The notes below the pieces were generated by a model, which saw only the letters and a program-made list of their open reading frames with translations, did not search any database and had not been told where the DNA came from. Positions 26,801 through 36,800 of a stretch of DNA of 64,000 nt are shown piece after piece. This DNA is from Pelodera strongyloides (taxonomy: Eukaryota; Nematoda; Chromadorea; Rhabditida; Rhabditidae), in assembly GCA_036852015.1 (NCBI GenBank), contig JAANDG010000180.1:1-64000 (forward strand). The letters run 5' to 3'. The translations under genes and the position numbers were made by a program. How positions within the stretch are numbered: the first letter of the stretch is position 1; the number at the start of each line of letters is the position of its first letter.

Positions 26801-27903
26801 TAGTTATAGTCATAGTTTATTTACCCTTGTCACGCGTGGAAATGACACTTTTTTTCCTAAAAAAAACTAATACAAATAAGTGAAAATCCTTGATATTCTG
26901 AGAATTCTGTTCATGAAATGAGGTCATTTCCGTGAATAAGAAAAGATATCAAAGGTTGTACAACTGCCATTAGCATAATGAACAGCGAAACCTCTGAACT
27001 TTTTAAGGCTTTGCGTAAAGGAAGAAGATACTTGGGAAAGAGCAAAGAGAGAAATGGAAAAAGAGAAATATAAATATAAATGTTAAACAAAAAATTAATA
27101 AATCATTGCTCTTATGATAAAATGTTCAAAAAGATTATCGATTTAAAGCGAAATGGTTGCCGGTTTTTGAAACGCATCGTGAACGGCTGCATTTATGCGT
27201 TTATGCTAAGTGGGGTCGAGTTTTTATTCTAATTTATGTTCATTTGCAAGCGTGCTGGTCTTTCGATGTTTAAAAAACGTCAGATGTTTCGCTTTAATAA
27301 AAGTGTTTCTTCCAGGTTCCACTGGTCCTAGTCGGCGCCAAGTGCGATTCAGAAAGGAAAAGACGGGTTGAATTCTGCGAAGGAGAAATGCTGGCAGAAC
27401 GTATCGGATGTCCGTTCAGAGAGGTCTCCTCCAAGTTAAATCAGGGAATTAATGAGGTAATTGGCATTATATATATTCTTTAATTATCGCATACTAGGGC
27501 ATTTGGGAATGGTTCGCTTTGTGCGAATAACTAACTTCCGAAGTATGCTACGAGACTCAGGCCTTGATCATTATTTTTACTAGACGCATCTTGTAGTTTT
27601 AAAGCCGTATGGTATGGTACCTACTTTGGGAAATGTGCTGGTAATATAAATATTCTATGTATCCTAGTTAATTTGGTGCCGGAAGCTTCGGACCGCCACC
27701 AAAATTTTACATAGGATACCTAGGAAATTCGTCTCATATGCAAATTTCCCAAAGTAGGTACAGGTTGGAAACTACTTATTGTAAGAGCGAAATATATAGA
27801 AGTATATTATTCTTTTAATAACTACCTAAATTTTCAGTCGTTTGTGGAACTCCTTCGATTCGTCGAAAAGAAGAAGAAAGACAGTGTACTACAAACACAG
27901 TAA
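20865..27903 (+). CDS. RING finger-Ras-like GTPase fusion protein
   Basis: Exons 20865-20982, 21342-21439, 23847-23959, 24230-24359, 25105-25253, 25433-25526, 25926-26045, 26383-26502, 27316-27456, 27838-27903: 1149 nt, 382 residues, all phases consistent. Residues 63-147 form a C3HC4 RING (CPQC at 63-66, CGHSLCARC at 78-86, CPVC at 144-147) with a long Ser-rich loop before the last pair, as in TRIM9-type RINGs. Residues 215-382 resemble Ras: P-loop GAENVGKT (225-232), DLSG (247-250) for DxxG, VGAKCD (320-325) for NKxD, EVSSK (350-354) for SAK. No CAAX tail; it ends VLQTQ. The GTPase exon 25433 has no ATG and joins the RING exons in frame through a GTGAGT donor. No switch I is visible: codons after 25526 would read VRFLLTT, like helix alpha1, so that donor may lie about 24 nt later or an exon may be missed. 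Likely E3 ligase plus GTPase-like module (inference). TRIM23 (RING plus ARF) is the nearest layout I know. Confidence 0.85.
26200..26326. mobile_element. MITE family C, copy 2 (in intron)
   Basis: GAGGCCATATTCGCCACTCC at one end and GGGTGGTGAATATGGC at the other. It lies in intron 7 of the RING-Ras gene, ending about 57 bases before exon 26383. Confidence 0.8.
27143..27297. mobile_element. MITE family B, copy 2, 18 bases before an exon
   Basis: Bounded by TTAAAGCGAAATGG and GTTTCGCTTTAA. It lies in intron 8 of the RING-Ras gene and stops 18 bases before exon 27316, next to the polypyrimidine tract. Confidence 0.85.
27617..27761. mobile_element. Palindromic MITE in intron 9
   Basis: Ends GTACCTACTTTGGGAAAT and ATTTCCCAAAGTAGGTAC are exact reverse complements, and the arms continue through CTATGTATCCTA / TAGGATACCTAG. 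A related element lies at about 61268-61400. Confidence 0.85.
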
Positions 27904-27919
27904 ATTATACGTCATGGGT

Positions 27920-28090
27920 TTAAAGCGGCATGACACGTGGTTTTGAAACGTCTCTAGACAAGTACATCCCTATGTATTGTGCACAAATTAGACCGATGAG
28001 CAACGATATTGCACCGATGGGGACAGATATTTACAAGAAAAGTCGGATGTTCAGCCTTCGTTTAAAAACCACGTGCCACACCGCTTGAAA
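27920..28090. mobile_element. Short inverted-repeat element after the RING-Ras stop
   Basis: The left end TTTAAAGCGGCATGACACG and right end CGTGCCACACCGCTTGAA are inverted, followed inward by TGGTTTTGAAACG / CGTTTAAAAACCA. It begins 17 bases after the stop codon, so it probably lies in the 3' UTR. Confidence 0.7.
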
Positions 28091-28770
28091 TATTTTATAG
28101 GGTTGTGAATTTGTTTGAACTTTACAATTTTACCTGGTCATTCTTATGTGCTAGTTAATGTGAATTACGTAAAGCATTGTTTCCTACTTCAATTTTTAAT
28201 CATGCATATGTTATTGAATCTTTTCATAACTCATACTCTCATACACTAACCTATCCTGAAATAGTCATTGACCCTGTGCACTAAATATGTTATACTTTTT
28301 ATTCAGCTAATCGTTATGGCCCAGTGGCCCAGTTACCTGGAGCAGTGATTTCATTATCTACGTTTTTATTAATATGTCATGAGTATAATAATTTTAATCT
28401 TATCATTCACTGCGTCTGGTAAACGAGCTGATTATCATACAAACTTTTTTAATGTGAATAATAAGTTAACAACGTCCTTTTTTGGTCGTGACGGAGTATA
28501 TGTAAATTGCCTGCCTCTTGCAATATGTTTGTTCTTGAGAACTTTTGCGTAAGGTTGCAATACTTATTAACTTTTTAGCTTTTTCTTCCTTTTCATCGTT
28601 TTTACATTTTTGTCAGCGTACTGTATTTCGCTAACAAACAGATACAATGACTAATAGTTTTAGATGAGTAGAAAGTTTAGAAGAATAATTGTGTTCATTT
28701 TCAATCTTGTTTCTGTCATTGATTGTGAATTATTTTCTTGTGTAATAAACAGCTTGTTGAAGCGTTGTTT

Positions 28771-28882
28771 TTAAAGGGAATATGTAGGCCCTTTTTGAAG
28801 TGAAGATGTAGTAATAGAATACATGTTCCACAAATTATACACAAAATAAAATGACGAATTTGAAGTGACTGCACCCCTTTAA
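28771..28882. mobile_element. TTAA-bounded miniature element
   Basis: TTAAAGGGAATATG at the left and GCACCCCTTTAA at the right; TTAA on both sides and AGGG/CCCT ends like the composite element. The interior ACGAATTTGAAGTGACTG matches 31246-31375 in inverted or decayed form. Confidence 0.55.
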
Positions 28883-29390
28883 GGAAACAATAACAAAGGT
28901 TTTCTAAAGTTACCCAGTTGAAAGAAAGACTTTAAGATAACCAGAAAAACGTCATTTGAACTAAAGTAAGAAACGCGGTAATAATGTATCTGAAGTAGTC
29001 ATTATATGTCAAAGTTGTTTGATCCCAATATATCTAGTGAATGTCTATCCTTCTACCTTTCTACAGTGAGGTCTTGGTAGTCATCTAGTACTCTAATTCT
29101 AATATTTTATCAATTTGATGCGACGATTACTTTCCACTAGATATCATTCTGACGATGAGTGAAGCGGACTTCTGCTTGGTGAATTTAGTTTTCAAGGTCG
29201 AATTGTGCGATTCTGTTTGGAATGTGTTCCTAAATTAAGTTGAAGAAAACACTCGAGTAAACTAGTTCAACTTTGTGATTTGTGTTGAGCATTGAAGTAG
29301 ATGCGTAACTGAGACAAAAAGTAAAAATCTTTCTTTATTAATCTTCACAGATAAGACTTAATTTATTTCAGTCTTGTTTTTCGCTCCTTT

Positions 29391-30448
29391 TCAAAAACGG
29401 TGATTGCGGTTGCTCGCTGAAAAAGGTTTGTATAGTTTTATATAAAAAAATCGTAGCAGTCCTTGATCGGAACACAACAGAAATCAGCTGCTGAAGGGAT
29501 TATGCCAGTGTATGATTTTACTAGTTGCTGTGTCGGAAATATGTTTGGGTTCAGAGTTCAGATGTAAATGGCCACGAATTAGCCATTTTTTGCTAGTTAC
29601 GCTGTGATCCGCAGCTGTGTCGTAAATATGCTGCTGAAATTGAGATAAGCTCGGATCCTCACAAAAGCAATTTTGGCCGTCGTCGTTGTTTAATCCTATT
29701 GTTTTCACTCACAAAAAAATAGAAAACACTTTTTCTACAACTGTTGTACGAGAACACCTTAACTTTTTAACTACTGTTACGGAGAATATTTGTCTTTAGT
29801 AGATATATCAACTGCACCCACCCGCCATGCGTAGTGCCGTCAGCCCGACGTGGTGTGTACGTCCTGTTCCACGGTAGCTTCCTTTAAAAAATATGTGTTT
29901 GATTAAAAGGAACACGATAATATAATTGTTCCTGAATGTCCCCCTTTATATTTTGAGAAACCATCTAAGTAGCTGACTATAGGAAAAAAATAAAAGCTAT
30001 TTTGTTCTAGAATCACGTTGTTATCTCGTCAATTAACTTTGAACGACCTTTTAATTTGTTTTCTTTTCATTATGTCGTCATTTTTGCAATGGCTCCTTAT
30101 CATTTTGTCAGTTCGCAGGTGAGTTTAAATATTTCTTGATGAAAAGCCGACAGAAGAAGAGAGAACCCGATGTTTTTTTATTCAGATTACCTATTTATTG
30201 AAATGTGACAAGTCAAGACAAATTTCAGGCCACCGGGGAAAAATGTTGACTTGCTTGGTGAAGAAAGACAACGGTTTAAGATACATTATATTTAACACAC
30301 AATAGTTGTTTGCATGCACAACTTGTGAAGTGTCTTTGTGCTTATATACTTTGCTTGAAAAATAAACCACTAATTTAAGCGAAATGTCCGAACATGCTTA
30401 ACCTCAACTTTATGCACCTTCTCCCTCTTTTCGCTCAATCATTTTTTG

Positions 30449-30512
<64 letters not shown>

Positions 30513-31468
30513 TCTTTTCTTCCTTGCTCCCTCACGTTTATTTCCCACTCTTCACTATCTTATTGCATTAACCGGGCTTTTTCTAATTCTTCCCCATTTA
30601 ACAACGTTGAACTTCAGCTTGTCCAAAGTCAATTTGCATAACTAGCGTTTAATTGTCAGCTGGCAGAGAGCGTCAGCTGAGTGATTTGCATACTAAATTA
30701 GCTTCGCGGAACACAGTTGAATAACAGAATAAAAGTTGACGGCAGTCAATGATGTTGATTTGCCTGCGTTTGCAATCGTGAATGTTAAAAAGAATTGTAT
30801 TAAAAGTGATTTCGGAAGGAACGGAGCCCAAGGATTAGGCAAGTAATATTGCCAGGTTCCTCTATACGTAGATTGCAGCCTACCAAGATGAGCGGAAAGA
30901 TCCACTGAATTTTAAATAAAAACAAGATTTGTAGTTTGTCCAAAAGAAACTCACTTCCAAAACGAAAGAATTTCGGGTCGAGTTCCTCATCATCGGACAT
31001 CTGAAAATACAAATACAAATGAGAAACTTCGAATAGTATGGCTCTTGGAAAGGCTATCACGCTCTTAGGCCTAGCTCCAACAGAGTAAGCATTAGAAGTT
31101 TTTTTCATACATTTTGGTCCCTTAGTGGGCTCTCAAAAACCTCCTTATAATCAGATATCTTCACAAATAACATTGTTTCACTCACTTCGTTGTATCACAC
31201 TCAATAACCCACTGATGTTTGTCTAGACCTTATTTTCTTGATTCTTTAAAGGATCGCAGTCACTACAAATTCGTCATTTTTATTCGTTTTTCATTAAATA
31301 TTCAAAGATGTGAAGAAAAATACGGTTCCAGCACCAAAGTACCAAAGTGAACTTCTAGTGACTGGATCCCTTTAAACTTTAAGGACGGCAGGCTATAAGC
31401 TGCACACTTACAATCGCCATTGCAACGACTACAACTACACAGACGAGGAGCAACGTTCGCAGGAGCAT
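29391..31468 (-). CDS. Candidate small secreted peptide with FFRFG motif
   Basis: Three minus-strand exons, consistent in phase: 31468-31412 (19 codons, hydrophobic signal peptide MLLRTLLLVC..., GTAAGT donor), 31000-30955 (TTTTCAG acceptor, GTGAGT donor), 29416-29391 (TTTTTCAG acceptor, TGA stop). The product is 42 residues: a signal peptide, then 23 residues starting MSDDEELDPKFFRFG. On the minus strand an AATAAA lies 24-29 bases after the stop (plus 29362-29367). RFG could be an amidation site of an FMRFamide-like peptide, but no dibasic site follows the glycine, so neuropeptide identity is not supported. Exon 31468 may alternate with the similar exon at 33072. Short exons could be chance; confidence is limited. 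Confidence 0.42.
30072..30293 (+). CDS. Possible small secreted peptide (weak)
   Basis: ATG at 30072 opens MSSFLQWLLIILSVR, signal-peptide-like, ending at a GTGAGT donor after 30118. An AATTTCAG acceptor at 30228 leads into 20 further codons and a TAA near 30293, in phase. It lies in an intron of the minus-strand peptide candidate. No homology is recognised and the frames are short. Confidence 0.22.
30457..30515. repeat. CT dinucleotide microsatellite
   Basis: About 59 bases of nearly pure CT repeat. The Ser-Leu frame across it is spurious. Confidence 0.95.
31246..31375. mobile_element. TTAA-bounded miniature element
   Basis: TTAAAGGATCGCAGTCACT at the left and AGTGACTGGATCCCTTTAA at the right form an inverted repeat with TTAA at both ends. 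A fragment with CACAGTCACTGCAAATTCG lies at 34826-34870. Confidence 0.75.
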
Positions 31469-33015
31469 GACGTGGTGCGGAGAGAGGAGCGGAAGGGAAT
31501 GGGCACGGTGCCCGCACCTCCACCCCGCCCAGTCCCCACGCGCCCCAACCAGACCACACCCCTTCCGGGGAGGTTCCCACGGGAAAATTTTTACTAAATT
31601 AAATGCGTCATAAAAAAAATAAAGAATATGCGATCTTGTGCCCAACAAGTCCACAGGAAACACATATCTTTTGGTATTTTGGTCGCGCACAAGCGGCACA
31701 CACATTTCCGTCGCGCACAAGCGGCACACAAATTTCCGTCGCGCACGCCTTTGCCAATGAATGGCGCCCTACACGGCTACACGTATCCTTTTTTCTAGAA
31801 AATTTTTTGCGGCAACCTCCCCGAGAAAGTTACATTGCGAATGTTATGATAAGCTCTCGGACTTTTCTCTATTTTCCACAACTAACTTTTGTTATTTACC
31901 CTATTCTTTTTTCTAACATAGACAATCTTGGTGCCCGGAAATGGGAATATGCTAATATTGTCCCTAATGGAGGTCGTTCATGTGTAATTGTCCCAAATAT
32001 AACTGCCAAATTGCTTTGGCTCGGCTCCATGGATTATATGTGATTTATGTGGAATGACAACAGATTTAGAACAATTGTATGACCTACTTGCATAATAATA
32101 AACTGCCGGAAGCATAATTAGAATTTTTCAACAGTGTATTGAGTTTTTATCCTGCAGCCTCCACACGCAACAAAATGATCATATGTATAACGATAAGCTG
32201 TCATCCTCGGGAGTTCTAAGGATCGGCACGTGCATACTGTACTTTATTAACTACAGACGTCCCCCATGGAGAGTACCCTTTCTCGATATTGTGTGTTTAC
32301 TCTAGATTTAGCATCGAACTAAGAAATCAAGTGTTTGGTTCAAGACCTGAGCACTGAGTCCTGCGCAATGAGGTTTTTTTTACATTGTTTCTGAAATCTT
32401 ACGCTTCGTCAATTTGGCAATTCTTTTTTCTATCCGGCAGCTTCCACACGCAACATATCAACAATATATATATAATGATATAATTAACTAAAAGTGATTT
32501 GTATTTTCCCATTTGCAAATACGACCAATTGTACAGTTCACTTCATATCGCATGACCTACGCCTGCATCTCAAAGGTCAAAGGACACTACAAGGCTCACG
32601 GCCACAATGTACAATTAGTCAATCACATGCGCAAAAAAAAAGCTTTCATGAATTTTGTTTAGCTGTACGTGCACGGCTCCTTTATGAACTTGTACTAGTT
32701 GATAAAACTACTGCTATCCCTGCCTTTTGGACATATGCTTTGCTCTACAGCTGAACTTCAGGTTGTTTATCACCTAGACCTGGGAAATCTTTGTTTGGCC
32801 TTTTCTTTACGCAACTATCTACAAGTCAATATCACCAACCAGGACCCAGCAATATGAAACCTGTAGTTTATCACTGTAACTGTGTTAGGTATTGGAGCCC
32901 GGACCGGTCCGGAGTAATGATTCAAGTAAACATATCCAAATTACTACTCTTCATATTTCATATTTTATGTCCAACTTATCATAAACTAGATTTGATGCCT
33001 GGTTTGAAGACTTAC
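31469..33015. other. No gene seen
   Basis: Open frames at 31603-32043 (+) and 32494-32754 (+) lack splice support, a recognisable motif or a signal peptide. A possible partner exon for the signal exon at 33016-33072 was sought on the minus strand and not found. Confidence 0.4.
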
Positions 33016-33072
33016 CACCAGGGCAGCAACAATGTAGACAATCACGAGGAGGAGAACAATTGCTCGGAGCAT
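33016..33072 (-). CDS. Orphan signal-peptide exon
   Basis: A 19-codon minus-strand exon MLRAIVLLLVIVYIVAALV followed by a GTAAGT donor in phase 0. Length, phase, donor and composition match the first exon of the 29391-31468 candidate. It is either an alternative first exon of that gene or the remnant of a duplicated one. Confidence 0.35.
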
Positions 33073-33584
33073 TGTGGTCACAGTCAACTACACTTGAATA
33101 CTGTGGTCGTAACCGAACGCACACCATTTCCTTCAAGCCCCGCCCACTTCTTTCACATCGTAAATGGAATATTAATTAAAAATTAAAAGGCCAACAATGA
33201 CAGAATTTTATGACAGAATTGACAAAGAAATTCAATCAAAACCCCAGGATTTGATTGGTTAAAATTTGCATATTTACAAAAAAAGCCGATATTTGTAATT
33301 TTAATTAATTTTCGGATTGAAATTAATTGCTTGGTGTCTTATTTTGTGTATATGTATATCACAAATGAAGGATAACGGTTGTGATTTGTATTTCAGAACG
33401 AGTATTTTACTAAAAAAAACGTGCACAATGTTTTAAAGTTTCAATGTGTCAAATAGCACAAATTGTTATTATAAAACACACAAATGATCATTACAACGAA
33501 CAAAATAACACAAAACATCGTCTATTTTGCTTGGAGTATGTAGAAAAGCTAATTGTCAAGCCTATTGCACCAGGCACCAGATTT

Positions 33585-33739
33585 ATTTATGGTTTCCAAG
33601 TATCCCAAAAAATCGGTGTGGTTCTGTCAATAATACTACCGTATTTGTGCACGAAACCTGCATAAATAATGTGAAAATTAAAAAAATATTCTCTTGTTCC
33701 AATGTATGGTAAGTTTTCAGCATACTTGGAAACCCCATT
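33585..33739. mobile_element. MITE family D, copy 1
   Basis: Ends ATGGTTTCCAAGTATCCCAA and CATACTTGGAAACCCCAT are inverted. Copies at 34125-34422 and 40301-40567. Confidence 0.7.
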
Positions 33740-33826
33740 ATTGTTTTTACGTTTCGTTATATGAATATGTGTGCCCGAAGAGGATAAACTGTTTACAGCC
33801 TAAAATCCAACAAATACAGTATTCAG

Positions 33827-36800
33827 TCATGAAAGCACAGAAGGCGAAAGAATAACGTCCGAATGAAAGTTGTGAATAAGAAGTGATGGATTTAGAACTA
33901 CAGGAGAGAGTATTTCGGGAGAGAAAACATTACCGATTAGAATATTTGGAGAGAGCACTTCTGGGGTCAGAATCTTCGGGGCCAGCACTTGAAAAGCTGA
34001 AATGAATAGGAAATCAATTTGGATGAACAGATAAGATACTTCTGTATGAATTATGCCACCCTCTGAGTTTTCTTTCCAAATCTTGGTTGGTTGGTCATAT
34101 TGCTAATGTAGTTGAAGAATTGTTTTTATGGGGTTTCCATGTATGCCAAAAACTGTGCCTTTTCCTTTCAAGTATAAAACAGGCATCTCGCGTGCAAACT
34201 ACCGTAATTTTGAATAAATCTTTGAATTTCATCCGCATCATGGAAATTGCGCCATGCTATGAACAAAAATGAGGGGAGAGTGCACAGTGCATGCACTCTT
34301 GAAAAAAAGGTCCCGTGGCTACCTGCAGATAAAACTGTATGTAGATATTCTCGTAGTTCCAAGATACGGTAATTTTTTCTCTACTTGGAAGGAAAATCGG
34401 CCATACTTGGAAACCCCCATAACATTCAGGTTTCGTGCGTCACAACAACGGAAAACTTTTATCATGGTTTGTGTCGTAGGTTACGGATGTTTTGTATGCA
34501 AATTCTTGGCACGTGGGTGTAATTGCCCACAACAGATGATTACTTGTTAATGTTACGCATTGCTCACTTCAATTTCCGATGAACTTTATGTGGAACGAAA
34601 TTTTCAGAATGAACTTCATATTGTTCTTCTTTTTACATTTTTTTGATAATTAGCAAACATTTGTAAAACATTAATAACCAAAAATTACATGACTAAACAT
34701 GCAGGATAGTAGCATAGCGTGCGCAGGATGCACCGCACCTTTGCAAGGTAACTGTGCAAATTTCTACTACAAAGCCAATAGTATAATGTACAATGTATTG
34801 ATGTATTCACGTATGATATATGGTCACAGTCACTGCAAATTCGTCATTTTGGAGTAATATTTTTTCTCGGAGAACTATGGGTTTTGCAACTACAAAACTA
34901 CAAGCAGAAGTTAGGCGCATACTTATTGAAGTTGTAGAATACAATAGAAGAGTAGAAAACAAATAAAAAAAAAGAATAAAAGTTAAAAAAGAACTGGCCC
35001 AATATCATCGGTGAAAGAACCATCGGTGTGAGTATGTAGGCTTTGAGAAGGGTGGCCTGGAGGATTTCTGGACTGAGTAGCAGAGGAGAAAGAATATAAG
35101 AAGTTAGCATCTGAAATAGAAGACATACTGAGGCACACTGTTGAACAGCCATGTTTTATAATGGGATCTGCCAGTATCCAAAAAATTCGATGTGGTATTG
35201 TCAATACTACCATATTCTGCACACGAAACCTGCATATATAATACGAAAAAAAGTCTACTGTAGCTCCAAAATAGGTAAATTTTCTGCAAACCACATAAAT
35301 GTTAATTATAGTTGTGCTATATTATATGGGCTCCTTACGTGAGCAGGTCTACAGAATGAAGGAGTTTCTACGCTTCAATACATCACTACTTCTATGCAGA
35401 TATTTTTCAATCACACCGGCAACTTGGAGTGTGTGTGCATAGATGGACCCTATATATCAGTCAGAAACCACTGCAACTTTGCGCAGCTTCATGGCGCCCA
35501 ATATACTGACACTCGGGTCGATATTCGCTGTGAAGATGCTAAAATATGCCAAGCCAAATGCGCGCCAGGGTATAGCTATGCCAAAGCTGCGCTTACTCCG
35601 CACACTAAGGTTTCTGAGCAGATATAATAAATGTACCTGCGGTGTGAGAATGAATGGATCAAGCACGAGTGGTGAATAGATGAGTGGAGAAAACATGTGG
35701 GGAGAAGCCACCATTGCACCTATCACAGACACCTCAACAAAATATTATATTCATAATTATCAATGTACCATTGAAGTATGGACTATCGTAGATACACACA
35801 ATTTATCTTGCTTTCAGGTTTTGGGCGTGAAAACTAGGTTAGTTCCCTTAGTGAGATGACTATTTATAACTATCGATAATACATATTTACGTCACGAGAT
35901 ACGGCAACTTTTCTCAGTGAAGAGCTGTCTGGTTTTCGTGGGTCCCCGGTTACCTGGCCTTGTATGATATGAGACGTTTCAATCAAAGCATAATGACGCC
36001 TCATGAACTCGGGATGTATGAGTATGAAAGCTCTTTAGCCAATAACATACCATTTATGATGAACATAAAAATGTAGAAAATAAATATATATAACTCACCA
36101 CTCCAACCGAGGGGGAAAACATGAAAGGAGATAGTACGTTTACATCTGGACTAATGACATAATTGGCCTCCAGGATGAAGCTTTCCTTCAAGTTGTACAG
36201 TCCTTCCAGTGGCGATTCCGGGGTTTCTTCGGTTTGTCTTTTTGATCGAATACTTGTGCTGAAATATTAAAAGGCGCTGCATCGCTATCCCGGCCCAGGG
36301 AGCCAAATAACTGGAAAAAAACCTAAAATCTACAACTGACAGTACCGTGGGTTCCAGGCACGGTATCCACGTTGGTTTTAGTTCACTATTCTTATTTCTT
36401 TATTTTCATGTAGCATCACAAAATATTTGCATATGTTTCGTTGCAAAACTATTCGAAATAAATTATCTTCTTATTATATAAAAGAGTAACTGTAGCGTAA
36501 TTTGCATACCGATGTGCGTTACGGAAATGCAAATTTCGTGTTCGCGGGTATAAAAAGAGTTTCGCAGCTCAATATCGAAGTATGCATATGCATTTGTTTC
36601 CTATTATGTGAACGTTTGAAACTTTCTATATAAGTATGCCCATGCTAAAACGATCATCTTTCCATGTAAGTCGCCTCAGGCGGCGTGAGCCGACTGGTAA
36701 TTACCTAATTGCACACAACCTTTACTTTCACTCAAAAACAAGTTTCGGAAATAACAGATTACAGAACTTCTAGCAGACACCATGATTTAGAGATAATTAC

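Larger units (their letters stand above)
27904..30071. other. No gene seen
   Basis: The 3' flank of the RING-Ras gene. An AATAAA lies at about 28744. Two short TTAA-bounded elements are listed separately (27920-28090 and 28771-28882). The terminal exon of the minus-strand peptide candidate is at 29391-29416. Confidence 0.5.

Noticed and set aside
25433..27903. Ras-like gene as a separate gene starting at 25437
   Set aside because: The codon there is TTG, not ATG; the exon follows a TTTTCAG acceptor and joins the RING exons in phase.
30394..30645. Ser/Leu-rich open frame over the CT microsatellite
   Set aside because: Product of the dinucleotide repeat; similar artefacts at 19020-19455, 39460-39752 and 41684-41992.
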